Shown: positions 28,179-37,421 of the stretch, one piece after another | Layout of the letters: the number at the start of each line of letters is the position of its first letter | How positions within the stretch are numbered: the first letter of the stretch is position 1 | DNA from: Flavobacterium lutivivi | GTDB lineage: Bacteria > Bacteroidota > Bacteroidia > Flavobacteriales > Flavobacteriaceae | Assembly: GCF_014642275.1 (NCBI RefSeq) | Contig: NZ_BMIM01000011.1 | Span: 40,441 to 104,440, forward strand | DNA: 64,000 nucleotides | Reading direction: 5' to 3' | Program-made: the position numbers and the translations under genes | The notes under the pieces: generated by a model | Databases searched by the model: none | Told to the model about the DNA's origin: nothing | Seen by the model: the letters and a program-made list of their open reading frames with translations, nothing else

Positions 28179-30341
28179 ATGAAAAAACATATATTTATCA
28201 CAGCATCAATTCTAAGTACTATTGCTAGCTTTAGTCAAGAAAACACGGATGATTATTTGGCATTTAACGACACTGTAAAAAACAGAAAAGGTGAAGTTTT
28301 AAAAGAAGTCATCATCACTTCAAATCTTCAAAAACTTCCTGTATCAATCGGAAAATCGCCTAATAACCAAATGGATTTGCCTCAAGCTGCAACGATAATC
28401 ACATCAAAAACTCTAGAAAATCAGCAAGTAAATAACCTAACCGATTTGCTAAAAAATGCGAATGGTGTTTACATCATGGGAACAACTGGTGGTTATCAGG
28501 AAGAAATAGCATCAAGAGGTTTTTCGTTGTCAAGTTCTAATACTTTTAAAAATGGAATTCGTTTTTTTAATGGAATGCCACTAGAAACTTCTGGCTTAGA
28601 AAGAGCAGAATTTTTAAAAGGTAGTGCAGCCATATTATACGGAAATGTTACTGCTGGTGGAATTTTAAATTTGGTTACAAAAAAGCCAAAATTTGATTTT
28701 GGTAGCGAAGCAAGTATTAGAGTTGGAAGTTTTAATACATTCAAACCTATTTATGATGTTTATGGTGCGCTTAACGAAAGTAAAAAAGTGGCGTTTAGAT
28801 TAAACGGAAGTTATGAAACGGCAGATAGCTTTAGAAACTATGTTTCATCAGATAGACTTTATGTTAATCCTTCATTTTTAATAAAGTTAAACGCTAAAAC
28901 TGAACTATTAGTTGAAGCTGATTATACTAAAGATGAACGCACTCCAGATTTTGGCGCTGGTATTATCAACTACGAAATTGTAGAAATTCCTAGAGAACGA
29001 TTTCTAGGTGTAAGTTGGGGAAAATATAACAGCCAACAAGTGTTTGCTTCTGCAACTTTAACACATAAATTTTCTGATAAATGGAATGTAAATTTCCTCA
29101 CGGGAATGCGCTATTACGACACTGAACTTTTTGCAAACACAAGACCAAATTCTGGTACTAATGGAACTGTTCAGGCAAATGGTGATTGGACTAGAAGTAT
29201 TCAACGAAACGAGGCAAAAGACAACTATTTTATTCAACAACTTGATGTGAAAGGAAAATTTGCAACAGGAAAAATTGAACATCAATTTTTAGCAGGAATT
29301 GACACCGAATTTTTTAAAACGTACACAACAGCATATTCTAATTTTTCAAATTATGACACTATCAATATTTTTGAAGAGTATAATGCAACTAATGAAGCTC
29401 CAATTCCAACCTTGAATAAAAGCTCGCTAACTACTGCTCCAATAACCAGAAGCGGCATTTATGTACAAGATTTAATTCATTTTTCTGATAAATGGAAATT
29501 ACTCACAGGAATACGATATAGTTATCAAGATACACAAAGTGATGTCTATACTTATTCAAACCAAACAACTGTAAATACAACCAACTATGATGGTGCTTTT
29601 TCGCCTAGAGTTGGGTTGATTTTTAAACCAAGCAACAATCACTCTTTATTTGCCAGTTATTCCAACTCATTTGATGTAAATACAGGTCAAGATGACAACG
29701 GAAAAGCATTAAAACCGAGTATTGTTGACCAATATGAAATAGGCATAAAAAACAAATTATTTGATGAAAGAATTCATCTGAACGTTACTGCATATCAAAT
29801 TACAAATGATGCTTTTTACCAACAATCGCTTGCCAATGGAAATACCTATTCTTATGTAAAGGTTTTGGCTGGCGAAGTGCGAAGTCAAGGTGTAGAAATT
29901 GATCTTATATCCAATCCGTTTGAAGGATTATCTATTCTTGCTGGTTATAGTTTTAATGAAACAAAATTCACCGATAGTGATTATTATATACCTGGAAGTT
30001 TGTTGCGTTACAACCCAAAAAACACTGCCAATTTGAATGCTAATTATAGCTTCAAAGGAAAACTAAATGGTTTAGAAATTGGCGTTATTAATTCTTATGT
30101 TGGCGAAAGATATGCAGGTCGTTCAACAAGAACGCAAGTTGCCAATGACAGCAGAAAATTAATTTTTATTAATGACTTTTACCAAATGGATGCCACTGTT
30201 GCCTATACTTATAAGAAACTAAGTATTCGAACAAAACTGAGCAATGTATTTAATGAGTTGAGTTACAATGTTCATGATGACAACAGCTTAAACCCTATTG
30301 CGCCAAGAAATTACTCAGTTGCTTTAAATTATACTTTTTAA
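28179..30341 (+). CDS. TonB-dependent siderophore receptor
   Basis: A 720-residue outer-membrane receptor. It has a signal peptide about 1-20 (IASFSQ) and a TonB-box-like LKEVIITSNL near 42-51. The plug (about 62-170) has LPQAATIITSKTLENQ, EIASRGF, ERAEFLKGSAAILYGNVTAGGILNLVTKKP, which is the ferrisiderophore/FhuA-like form and not the SusC form. The barrel ends in RNYSVALNYTF. It should import an iron chelate with TonB energy. The following PepSY gene starts one base after its stop, and a candidate Fur site precedes the promoter, so iron control is likely. The particular siderophore cannot be read from the sequence. Confidence 0.92.
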   Translation: MKKHIFITASILSTIASFSQENTDDYLAFNDTVKNRKGEVLKEVIITSNLQKLPVSIGKSPNNQMDLPQAATIITSKTLENQQVNNLTDLLKNANGVYIMGTTGGYQEEIASRGFSLSSSNTFKNGIRFFNGMPLETSGLERAEFLKGSAAILYGNVTAGGILNLVTKKPKFDFGSEASIRVGSFNTFKPIYDVYGALNESKKVAFRLNGSYETADSFRNYVSSDRLYVNPSFLIKLNAKTELLVEADYTKDERTPDFGAGIINYEIVEIPRERFLGVSWGKYNSQQVFASATLTHKFSDKWNVNFLTGMRYYDTELFANTRPNSGTNGTVQANGDWTRSIQRNEAKDNYFIQQLDVKGKFATGKIEHQFLAGIDTEFFKTYTTAYSNFSNYDTINIFEEYNATNEAPIPTLNKSSLTTAPITRSGIYVQDLIHFSDKWKLLTGIRYSYQDTQSDVYTYSNQTTVNTTNYDGAFSPRVGLIFKPSNNHSLFASYSNSFDVNTGQDDNGKALKPSIVDQYEIGIKNKLFDERIHLNVTAYQITNDAFYQQSLANGNTYSYVKVLAGEVRSQGVEIDLISNPFEGLSILAGYSFNETKFTDSDYYIPGSLLRYNPKNTANLNANYSFKGKLNGLEIGVINSYVGERYAGRSTRTQVANDSRKLIFINDFYQMDATVAYTYKKLSIRTKLSNVFNELSYNVHDDNSLNPIAPRNYSVALNYTF

Positions 30342-30342
30342 T

Positions 30343-30891
30343 ATGATTTCACCATTAAAAGCCAGAAATATCCATAGAGATTTAGGGTATTTCTACATCG
30401 GATTGATTATTTCGTTTGCCTTTTCAGGAATATTGATGAACCACAGAGAAATGTGGCATCCTGAAAAATATACCGTTCAAACCAAAGCCATTTCGGTAAA
30501 CATTCCGAAAGACACCGAAATTACCGAAAAATATGCTGAGGAATTGGGAAAACAATTAGGTATTGATGATAAAATTCGCCGTCATAAAGTGAAAGACGAT
30601 GAATTGAAAATTTCGTTTGAAAAAAACGATGTTGAAATCGATTTAAAAACGGGCAAAGGCGAAATTGTTACTTTTTCAAAAACGCCCATCATCAGCCAAA
30701 CGATGAAATTGCACAAAAACACCTCCAATTGGTGGATTTATTATAGCGATATTTTTGGGTTGTCTTTAATTACTATTGCCATAACCGGTGCCATTATGAT
30801 ACCCGCAGGAAAATTTACGTTTAAAAAGCGTGGTTGGAAACTTGCATTAGCAGGATTGATAGTGCCTTTATTGATTTTGATTTTTATTTAA
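30343..30891 (+). CDS. PepSY-domain inner-membrane protein
   Basis: A 182-residue protein with HRDLGYFYIGLIISFAFSGILMNHREMWHPE near the N-terminus (membrane segment about 16-36), a soluble PepSY-like region (about 45-120), a second HKNTSNWWIYYSDIFGLSLITIAITGAIM segment (about 126-152) and a last membrane helix (about 163-182). PepSY-TM proteins often accompany siderophore receptors, where some act as ferric reductases; HRDLG and the later LHKN supply histidines near the membrane. It is co-transcribed with the receptor. Confidence 0.8.
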   Translation: MISPLKARNIHRDLGYFYIGLIISFAFSGILMNHREMWHPEKYTVQTKAISVNIPKDTEITEKYAEELGKQLGIDDKIRRHKVKDDELKISFEKNDVEIDLKTGKGEIVTFSKTPIISQTMKLHKNTSNWWIYYSDIFGLSLITIAITGAIMIPAGKFTFKKRGWKLALAGLIVPLLILIFI

Positions 30892-30897
30892 GATTAA

Positions 30898-30928
30898 TTT
30901 GTTGATTTTAAATTAATATTTATCTTTG
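30898..30928 (+). promoter_or_regulatory. Promoter of the DUF4143 ATPase gene
   Basis: TTTG (30898-30901), a 19-base spacer and TATCTTTG (30921-30928) are a full match to the Bacteroidota consensus. It begins seven bases after the PepSY stop, so the ATPase gene is transcribed separately. Confidence 0.78.
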
Positions 30929-30955
30929 TTTTAAAATCAAAGCTTTAATCTTAAT

Positions 30956-32359
30956 ATGGCAATAAATTTTTCAAAAGAACAAGTCATTAATCGATTGTTA
31001 TTTGAAAACCCTTGGTGGCAAAGTAATAAAATTGATTCATTTTATAGCAAAATGAAGAGAAGAGAATATTTTCGATTAATATTCCCTTTAATAACTGAAA
31101 GAAAAATAAAAAGAGCATTGATTTTAATGGGACCAAGAAGAGTTGGTAAAACTGTTCTTCTTTTTCATTCTATTGAACAATTGATAGAAAACGGTGTAAA
31201 TCCTAAAAATATTTGCTATTTTTCAATTGAAACTCCTTTATATAATGGTATTGCATTAGAAGAATTGCTTAATTTATTTCTAAAGAATAATAAAAAATCT
31301 ACATCAGAAGAAACTTATGTTTATTTTGATGAAATACAATATTTAAAAGACTGGGAACTGCATTTAAAGTCATTGGTAGATTCATATCATAATGTTAAAT
31401 TTATCGTTTCTGGTTCTGCTGCCGCTGCATTAAAACTAAAAAGTCAAGAATCTGGAGCTGGTAGATTTACAGAATTTATTTTACCACCACTCACATTTCA
31501 TGAATTTTTATCTTTAACAGAAAAAGAAATTTCAATAGAAAATGTTAGGAATAAAGAAGGTCTATATAAGGTTAAAAACATTGATGAATTAAATGAAGAT
31601 TTCATAAAATATATAAACTTTGGTGGTTATCCAGAATTGTCATTATCAGAGGCAATTCAGTCGAATCCTGAAAGATATATAAGAAATGACATTATTGATA
31701 AAGTATTGATGAGGGATTTACCTAGCTTGTATGGGATAAACGATATTCAAGAATTAAATTCTTTATTTACCTACATTGCATATAATTCTGGTAATGAAAT
31801 GTCTCTTGAAGGCATTTCAAAAAGCTCTGGAGTTGCAAAAAATACCATAAAAAAATATATCACTTATTTAGAAGCAGCTTTCTTGATTAAAGTTATTCAT
31901 AGAATAGACCAAAATGGCAAAAACTTTAAAAGAGCTAATTTTTTTAAAATTTATTTAACTAATCCATCGTTGCGTAGTGCATTATTTTCACCAATAAAAA
32001 AAGATGATGAATTTATGGGAAATATGGTAGAAACTGCAATTTTTTCACAATGGCAACATTCATTTGAGGATTCTTTATTTTATGCAAGATGGAACACAGG
32101 TGAAGTAGACCTTGTATATTTAAACAATAAATTAAAACCTGATTGGTGTGCTGAAATTAAATGGTCAAATAGATTCGCTGAAAATCCTAATGAATTAAAA
32201 AACTTATTTAGTTTTTGTCAAAAAAATAATTTATCATTTTCAATAATTACAACTATTAATATTGACAAAAAAGTTAATATTGATAATATTAATTATCAGT
32301 TTTGGCCTGCTAGTCAATATTGTTATAGCGTAGGAAAAAACTTAATTGAAGGTAAATAA
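30956..32359 (+). CDS. AAA_14 / DUF4143 family ATPase
   Basis: A 467-residue soluble P-loop ATPase. Walker A is GPRRVGKT (59-66), Walker B is YVYFDEIQYL near 120, and sensor 1 is KFIVSGSAAAALK. A winged-helix region (GISKSSGVAKNTIKKYITYLEAAFLI) and the C-terminal DUF4143 nuclease-like domain (ETAIFSQW, GEVDLVYLNNKLKPDWCAEIKW) follow. Such genes are widespread and often scattered between relatives. Their role is unknown, though the C-terminal fold resembles restriction-type nucleases (E-VD-x-EIK pattern). It is monocistronic with its own promoter. Confidence 0.85.
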   Translation: MAINFSKEQVINRLLFENPWWQSNKIDSFYSKMKRREYFRLIFPLITERKIKRALILMGPRRVGKTVLLFHSIEQLIENGVNPKNICYFSIETPLYNGIALEELLNLFLKNNKKSTSEETYVYFDEIQYLKDWELHLKSLVDSYHNVKFIVSGSAAAALKLKSQESGAGRFTEFILPPLTFHEFLSLTEKEISIENVRNKEGLYKVKNIDELNEDFIKYINFGGYPELSLSEAIQSNPERYIRNDIIDKVLMRDLPSLYGINDIQELNSLFTYIAYNSGNEMSLEGISKSSGVAKNTIKKYITYLEAAFLIKVIHRIDQNGKNFKRANFFKIYLTNPSLRSALFSPIKKDDEFMGNMVETAIFSQWQHSFEDSLFYARWNTGEVDLVYLNNKLKPDWCAEIKWSNRFAENPNELKNLFSFCQKNNLSFSIITTINIDKKVNIDNINYQFWPASQYCYSVGKNLIEGK

Positions 32360-32375
32360 ATAATGTTTACAAACA

Positions 32376-32405
32376 AACCTCGCCTATTACTAAACGAGGT
32401 TGTAT
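32376..32405. terminator. Hairpin, copy A of a repeated terminator
   Basis: AACCTCG (32376-32382) and CGAGGTT (32395-32401) form a 7-bp stem with a 12-base loop, between convergent genes. A copy differing at two of 26 positions lies at 35771-35796, in the same orientation, on the other side of the two-gene module 32407-35698. Confidence 0.7.
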
Positions 32406-32406
32406 T

Positions 32407-34686
32407 TTATCTCCTTGCCTTAAAGTATTCTTCCAGATTGTCACAACTAGATAAATCACTAAAATAATCTGGATATGTCGTTTTAAGTTTTTTAAATCCG
32501 CTCATAACATTCTCTTTGGCATAATCTTCCATTCGCAAACACAATGCTTTGAACTTATCCGTTTTGGCTGTTTCATAAGCCAAATGATAATATTTTTGTG
32601 CTAAGTTTCCGTTTCTATATTCAATTTCGTCAATGTAAGATTGATCATCATCCTCATCATAAAAGTTTGAAGTAGAATTAAAACGTCGCATCATCCATGA
32701 GTTTCCATATTGCGTCATGCTTAAATAACAATTGGCAACCAAAAAATAGTAATAATCTCTATTCTTTGTTTTTGGGTTATTGGCAAGTTTCAAGTATTTA
32801 ATCAAATGTTGCGTAACCGATAATTTGGTTACTATAAACTTTTCTCTTTTTGGAATAAAACTTTCCGTGTATTTCAAATCATAAAATGGATTTTGATCAA
32901 ACGTATAATAATCGTCATAGTTATCTCTTTCCCATGAATTATAATTATCATCCCAATATTTTTTTCCTAATGATTTGAAGGTTCGTTCGGCTAGTACTAA
33001 TCTATTTTCTCTGATATACTTTGTACCTAATAAATCGGTTAAATGGTTTTTATCTTTAAGCAATTGACTATAAATAGTTTTGCTAAAATCATCATCCATT
33101 CTTGAATTCAATTTATTGATTACAATTTGTAATTCATTGGCACTGTAAACAAAATCTAGATAATCAAAATACTCATAAAAATATTTCAAATTACCCGAAG
33201 TTTTTTGTCGATTACCTTGCCATTCGACTGTTTTGTTCATGTAATAAGAAGAATAATAATCTAAACTATTTACATTATTCCCATAAGCAATCAATGCCAT
33301 AGCATCTGGAAGATTGTTTCTAAACTCTAATTCTCTTCCTATTGAAAATAAAAAGCGCTCGTCATTAAGGTTTTTTAAAATGATAGGTTTTGCTTCTTCT
33401 TTGATAATCGCTTTGCCTACTTCTTGACTAGAAATGATACACAACGCTTTAATTTTTTCAATTAGAGAAATTGATTTTTCGTTTGGATATTGCTTTTCAA
33501 ACGCATCAATTTTATTCAAACAAGTTTGAAAATCTCTTGTCATAAAAAGCAACTCAATTTGTGCTGCTTTCCATAGTGACGCATCTTTAATTTTTGAATA
33601 GTCAACAGCGTTTACAAAATCTAAAACTTGTCGTGCATACAATCTATCTTTCTCTGAACGTTCACGAAGTTTTTCGGTTGAGTAAACTATACCTTGATTA
33701 TCGTTCCACCAATAGGTTGAAAATTCTAAAGAAGGCAAATAGTTGGTGTAATATGGTGTATAAATCCAATCTTCCATTTTATTGATTTCTCTTAACAACA
33801 GAAAATCTAAAATTCGGGATTTAGTGCTATTGGCATAAATCTCTTTTAAATAATCAAGATTGGGTTCTAATCGTTGCACGGAAGCATAGGCATAAACATT
33901 TGCAATTTCTTGCTTCGTTTTTGCGTTAGTCAATGCGTTTTGCAAATTAAATTGGTCATGAAAATAATAATAACACGCATATTTTTTCTCTGGTGAATAC
34001 GCCATGATATTGGCAATATCAACACTGGCATTCTCATTTTTGAAGGCGTTAAAATACAATGCCCAATAATAGAGATAGTCTTTTTTTCCTTGAGCAAAAT
34101 GTTTTTGAAAAAGAGCATTTATTAAACCTTGCTGACCGTTGTAATAAGCTGTTCTGATAGTTATAAAGGCATATTTTCGTTTTAAATAATTGCTTTTCTC
34201 CTTCTCTATTATCTGCTGCAACTTGTTTAAAAATGGCGAAATATCTACTCTTTTTGTTTCTCCTCTTTCCCAAGGATCATCATACTCAAAGTTATTTACG
34301 TCTTCACATTTTTTGGCAATTATGAGATATTGTATAACATTATCAAGCTTATTAGCATATAAATATTTCAAAAATTTATTTGAAGAATTCCTTGAAATAT
34401 CGGTTAATTTATAGACATTCAAACATTCATTGATGTCATCGATAGGTACTTTTTTATGCACATAGTTGTACCAATCATTTACATTGGACTCGTATTGATT
34501 TTTATACTCATAATCGAAACCAAAAAGTGATGCATTATACCAAAAAGCAGTAAAATCAGTATAATTAAAATACTCTGGCAAGAATAATGAATACCTCACA
34601 TCTTCACCATAAGGTGAATAACCACAAGAAAAAACTTTACTAAAACTACTTAGTAAAAGTGTCGTAAAAACCAGATATTTCTTCAT
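32407..34686 (-). CDS. Large exported protein of unknown function
   Basis: A 759-residue protein with a signal peptide ending KVFSCG. The mature protein starts CGYSPYGEDVRYSLFLPEYFN and is rich in helices, aromatics and lysine, with repeat-like helical pairs (LRERSEKDRLYARQVLDFV; LKLANNPKTKNRDYYYFLVANCYLSMTQYG). This suggests TPR-like helical hairpins. No enzyme motif is seen. Its start lies 41 bp inside the end of the upstream lipoprotein gene, so the two are translationally linked and probably work together. I do not recognise a named family. Confidence 0.75.
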   Translation of the reverse strand: MKKYLVFTTLLLSSFSKVFSCGYSPYGEDVRYSLFLPEYFNYTDFTAFWYNASLFGFDYEYKNQYESNVNDWYNYVHKKVPIDDINECLNVYKLTDISRNSSNKFLKYLYANKLDNVIQYLIIAKKCEDVNNFEYDDPWERGETKRVDISPFLNKLQQIIEKEKSNYLKRKYAFITIRTAYYNGQQGLINALFQKHFAQGKKDYLYYWALYFNAFKNENASVDIANIMAYSPEKKYACYYYFHDQFNLQNALTNAKTKQEIANVYAYASVQRLEPNLDYLKEIYANSTKSRILDFLLLREINKMEDWIYTPYYTNYLPSLEFSTYWWNDNQGIVYSTEKLRERSEKDRLYARQVLDFVNAVDYSKIKDASLWKAAQIELLFMTRDFQTCLNKIDAFEKQYPNEKSISLIEKIKALCIISSQEVGKAIIKEEAKPIILKNLNDERFLFSIGRELEFRNNLPDAMALIAYGNNVNSLDYYSSYYMNKTVEWQGNRQKTSGNLKYFYEYFDYLDFVYSANELQIVINKLNSRMDDDFSKTIYSQLLKDKNHLTDLLGTKYIRENRLVLAERTFKSLGKKYWDDNYNSWERDNYDDYYTFDQNPFYDLKYTESFIPKREKFIVTKLSVTQHLIKYLKLANNPKTKNRDYYYFLVANCYLSMTQYGNSWMMRRFNSTSNFYDEDDDQSYIDEIEYRNGNLAQKYYHLAYETAKTDKFKALCLRMEDYAKENVMSGFKKLKTTYPDYFSDLSSCDNLEEYFKARR

Positions 34687-35698
34687 TGGTATATTGTGTA
34701 AAAGTGCTACTGTCTAAATCAAATAAACTGATGGTTGTGTTCTTGTCTAAGCTTACATTTTTTTTAATAATTGCAATCGCTTCGTTGATGGTGCTTGCCG
34801 AAACATCTTCACATTTCAATTGATCACCCATTTTTAAATAAGTATCATAATTGATGCTGGTATCTTTTTCAACCTGATACCAAAATGGTTTTACATTTTT
34901 TGCAAAACTTTTTACTTCTTTAGTACTCAAATTTACCAACTGCATAAAACGATTGTTCTGATACATTTGTGTCCAATAAAACGCAGGTAATGCAATATCT
35001 AAATGTACGGGATATGCTTTTTTCTCATTGAGGTATTTTTTTAATTCATCAATGTCAAGAATAGAATTTTTGTCTTGTTGTGACAATGGTTTTATCAAAT
35101 TATAACACATCAAAGTAGCTTTATCTACAGGCGGAACTCCCATAATATCCGGATATTTGTATGGATACAATCGCAGCGTGCAACTCAATTCTTTTTTAGA
35201 CAGTTCTTTAATTTTCTTTAATAAGTAAAAATATTTGTCTTTGGTTGATTTTGTCCAATCGCAATCAATTTGAATTTCGTCATACGCAAATATTGGTTCT
35301 TTTCTTCCTGAATATTCTACTTCCGAGCTATATTTATTTATTAGGAAAACTATGTTATCGGCTAATTTATCTAAAGACTTTTCGTCGTTGTACTGAAAAA
35401 TCCCGTTTTTAATAAAAACGGTTGGTACAATTTTAACCGAATCCAATTCTTTAAAATCATAATAACTTGGTCTGTTTTTCTCAAAAGGAAAATTTCCTCG
35501 AGTTTCGCTATAATCTACTTCAAAAAGTTTGACATATAACTTATTTACCTTTAGTTTTTTTATTTGACTAAGGTTTTCTTGACCTAGAGCATTTCCTTTC
35601 CAATAGTAGAAAGCACGCTCAACATTTTCAACTTTATCTTCTTTTTTACAAGAAAAAAACAACGTTGAAAACAAGACAATAATTAAGATTTTTTTCAT
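34646..35698 (-). CDS. Lipoprotein with a TIM-barrel-like pattern (DUF3142-like)
   Basis: A 350-residue lipoprotein with a signal ending LFFSCKKE. FYYWKG, KLYVKLFEVDY, VKIVPTVFIKNG, YDEIQIDCDWTKSTKDKYFYLLKKIKE, LSCTLRLYPYKYP, TLMCYNL and VHLDIALPAFYW are successive strand-like segments of a glycosidase-like barrel. The IQID-x-D segment followed by a helix and a tyrosine-rich strand resembles DUF3142 and distantly GH18. The expected catalytic carboxylates could be D and E in YDEIQID, but activity is not established. The downstream gene overlaps its last 41 bases. It may be an enzyme or binder of surface glycan or peptidoglycan. Confidence 0.65.
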   Translation of the reverse strand: MKKILIIVLFSTLFFSCKKEDKVENVERAFYYWKGNALGQENLSQIKKLKVNKLYVKLFEVDYSETRGNFPFEKNRPSYYDFKELDSVKIVPTVFIKNGIFQYNDEKSLDKLADNIVFLINKYSSEVEYSGRKEPIFAYDEIQIDCDWTKSTKDKYFYLLKKIKELSKKELSCTLRLYPYKYPDIMGVPPVDKATLMCYNLIKPLSQQDKNSILDIDELKKYLNEKKAYPVHLDIALPAFYWTQMYQNNRFMQLVNLSTKEVKSFAKNVKPFWYQVEKDTSINYDTYLKMGDQLKCEDVSASTINEAIAIIKKNVSLDKNTTISLFDLDSSTFTQYTNEEISGFYDTFTK

Positions 35699-35770
35699 GG
35701 GATTACCTGTTTTGGCTATAACGTAAAATCGTATTAAAAATATATATTTCTAATCAATTATTTATAAAAA

Positions 35771-35796
35771 AACCTCGCTTATTTCTAAACGAGGTT
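35771..35796. terminator. Hairpin, copy B of the repeated terminator (after pepD)
   Basis: AACCTCG (35771-35777) and CGAGGTT (35790-35796) form the same 7-bp stem as copy A, with a 12-base loop. It lies downstream of the minus-strand pepD and upstream of the two-gene module. Confidence 0.7.
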
Positions 35797-35809
35797 ATAT
35801 ATAAAAACA

Positions 35810-35845
35810 CTTCGACTGTGCTCAGTGTCACAACTGCTAACTGAG
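35810..35845. repeat. REP-like intergenic repeat remnant
   Basis: CTTCGACTGTGCTCAGTGT resembles the interspersed intergenic repeat (TTCGACTnnGCTCAGT) that I recall from many Bacteroidota genomes. CTCAGT (35821-35826) and ACTGAG (35840-35845) can pair as a stem. It is the only copy seen in this window and sits between pepD and copy B of the hairpin. Confidence 0.5.
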
Positions 35846-35857
35846 ACTGTAAACTGT

Positions 35858-37321
35858 TTACTTTTTCACTGGAATATTCGCCAAAATCTCTAGCAAAAAC
35901 TTCCAGAATTTTTGTGAAGACGAAATACTTGCTCTTTCATCTGGACTGTGTGCACCGTGAATGGTTGGTCCAAAAGAAATCATATCCATTCCTGGATAAT
36001 TCGTTCCTAGAATTCCACATTCTAAACCAGCGTGACAAGCCACTACGTTTGGTTTTGTTCCGTTTTGTTTTTCATAAATGTTTACTAAAACATCTAAAAT
36101 TTCCGAATTTACATTGGGTGTCCAACCTGGATAACTTCCGCCAAATTCTACTTCGCAACCAAATAATTCATAAGCAGAACGCAACGCATTTGCTAAATCA
36201 AATTTAGAGCTTTCAACTGAAGAACGCGTTAAATTTTGAATAGAAATTTCGCCATCTTTTACTAAAACTCTTGCAATGTTATTGGATGTTTCTACCAAAT
36301 CTGCCATATCTGCACTCATTCTATACACGCCATTGTGCGCAGCATAAATTGAACGCAACATTCCTTCTTGAACGCCTAAATCCATCACTTTACTTGGCAA
36401 ATCTGACTTCACAATTTCAATAGTCAAATTGGGTTCCATCGTTTTGAATTCAGCTTTGATGTCGTTGATCACTTCTTGCATGTCAAATACAAAAGCTTCG
36501 TCATACATACCAGCAATTATCACTTTGGCAACACTTTCACGCGGAATCGCATTGCGCAAACTTCCACCTGATATTTCACTAATTTGAAGTCCAAAATTCT
36601 CAAAACCGTCAAATAAAAGTCGGTTCATGATTTTGTTTGCATTTCCCAAACCTTTGTGAATGTCCATTCCTGAATGTCCACCATTTAACCCTTTTACGGT
36701 GATGGTGTAACCTACAGAACCTTCCGGAACCTCTTCTTCATTGTAACTTCTTGTTGCGGTAACATCAACGCCTCCGGCACAACCTATATCGATTTCATCG
36801 TCTTCCTCGGTATCCAAATTCAAAAGAATTTCTCCTTTTAGAATGCCACCTTTTAGGTTTAAAGCACCAGTCATTCCGGTTTCTTCGTCAATGGTAAATA
36901 ATGCGTCGATTGCTGGATGTGGAATGTCTTTACTTTCTAAAATTGCCATAATTGCAGCAACTCCAAGACCATTATCAGCGCCAAGTGTTGTTCCGCGAGC
37001 TTTTACCCAATCGCCATCAACATACATATCAATTCCTTGTGTAAGGAAATCGAAATTGGTATCGTTATTTTTTTGGTGCACCATATCCAAATGTCCTTGT
37101 AAGACAATCGTTTTACGGTTTTCCATTCCAGGAGTTGCAGGTTTGCGGATGATTACATTACGGATTTCATCTTCAAAAGTTTCTAATCCTAAACTGTTTC
37201 CGAAGTTTTTCATGAATTCGATTACGCGTTCTTCTTTTTTTGATGGACGAGGAACTGCGTTCAAATCGGCGAATTTATTCCAAAGTGCTTTGGGTTCAAG
37301 GTTTCTAATTTCTTGGCTCAT
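35858..37321 (-). CDS. pepD: Aminoacyl-histidine dipeptidase (cytosol nonspecific dipeptidase)
   Basis: A 487-residue M20 family metallopeptidase. The two-zinc site is visible as QGHLDMVH (H77, D79), TLGADNGLG (D116) and IDEETG (E146, E147), with a later ligand in HAGLECG and the C-terminal SFGPTIHGAHSPDE. No signal peptide is present, so it acts in the cytoplasm on dipeptides such as Xaa-His. The gene is monocistronic; a hairpin follows it. Confidence 0.93.
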   Translation of the reverse strand: MSQEIRNLEPKALWNKFADLNAVPRPSKKEERVIEFMKNFGNSLGLETFEDEIRNVIIRKPATPGMENRKTIVLQGHLDMVHQKNNDTNFDFLTQGIDMYVDGDWVKARGTTLGADNGLGVAAIMAILESKDIPHPAIDALFTIDEETGMTGALNLKGGILKGEILLNLDTEEDDEIDIGCAGGVDVTATRSYNEEEVPEGSVGYTITVKGLNGGHSGMDIHKGLGNANKIMNRLLFDGFENFGLQISEISGGSLRNAIPRESVAKVIIAGMYDEAFVFDMQEVINDIKAEFKTMEPNLTIEIVKSDLPSKVMDLGVQEGMLRSIYAAHNGVYRMSADMADLVETSNNIARVLVKDGEISIQNLTRSSVESSKFDLANALRSAYELFGCEVEFGGSYPGWTPNVNSEILDVLVNIYEKQNGTKPNVVACHAGLECGILGTNYPGMDMISFGPTIHGAHSPDERASISSSQKFWKFLLEILANIPVKK

Positions 37322-37421
37322 TATATTTTTGTTGTTTGTAAATTTTCAATAAAGCAAAGTTACAAAGTTTAATTGCTTTGCGAATTGATTTGTGATTATA
37401 TTTACATTTCAAATTTAAAAA

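Noticed and set aside
30956-32359. DUF4143 ATPase as a defence or mobile-element gene
   Set aside because: Such ATPases are often scattered between strains, but no partner gene, terminal repeat or transposase is present, so only the family is reported.
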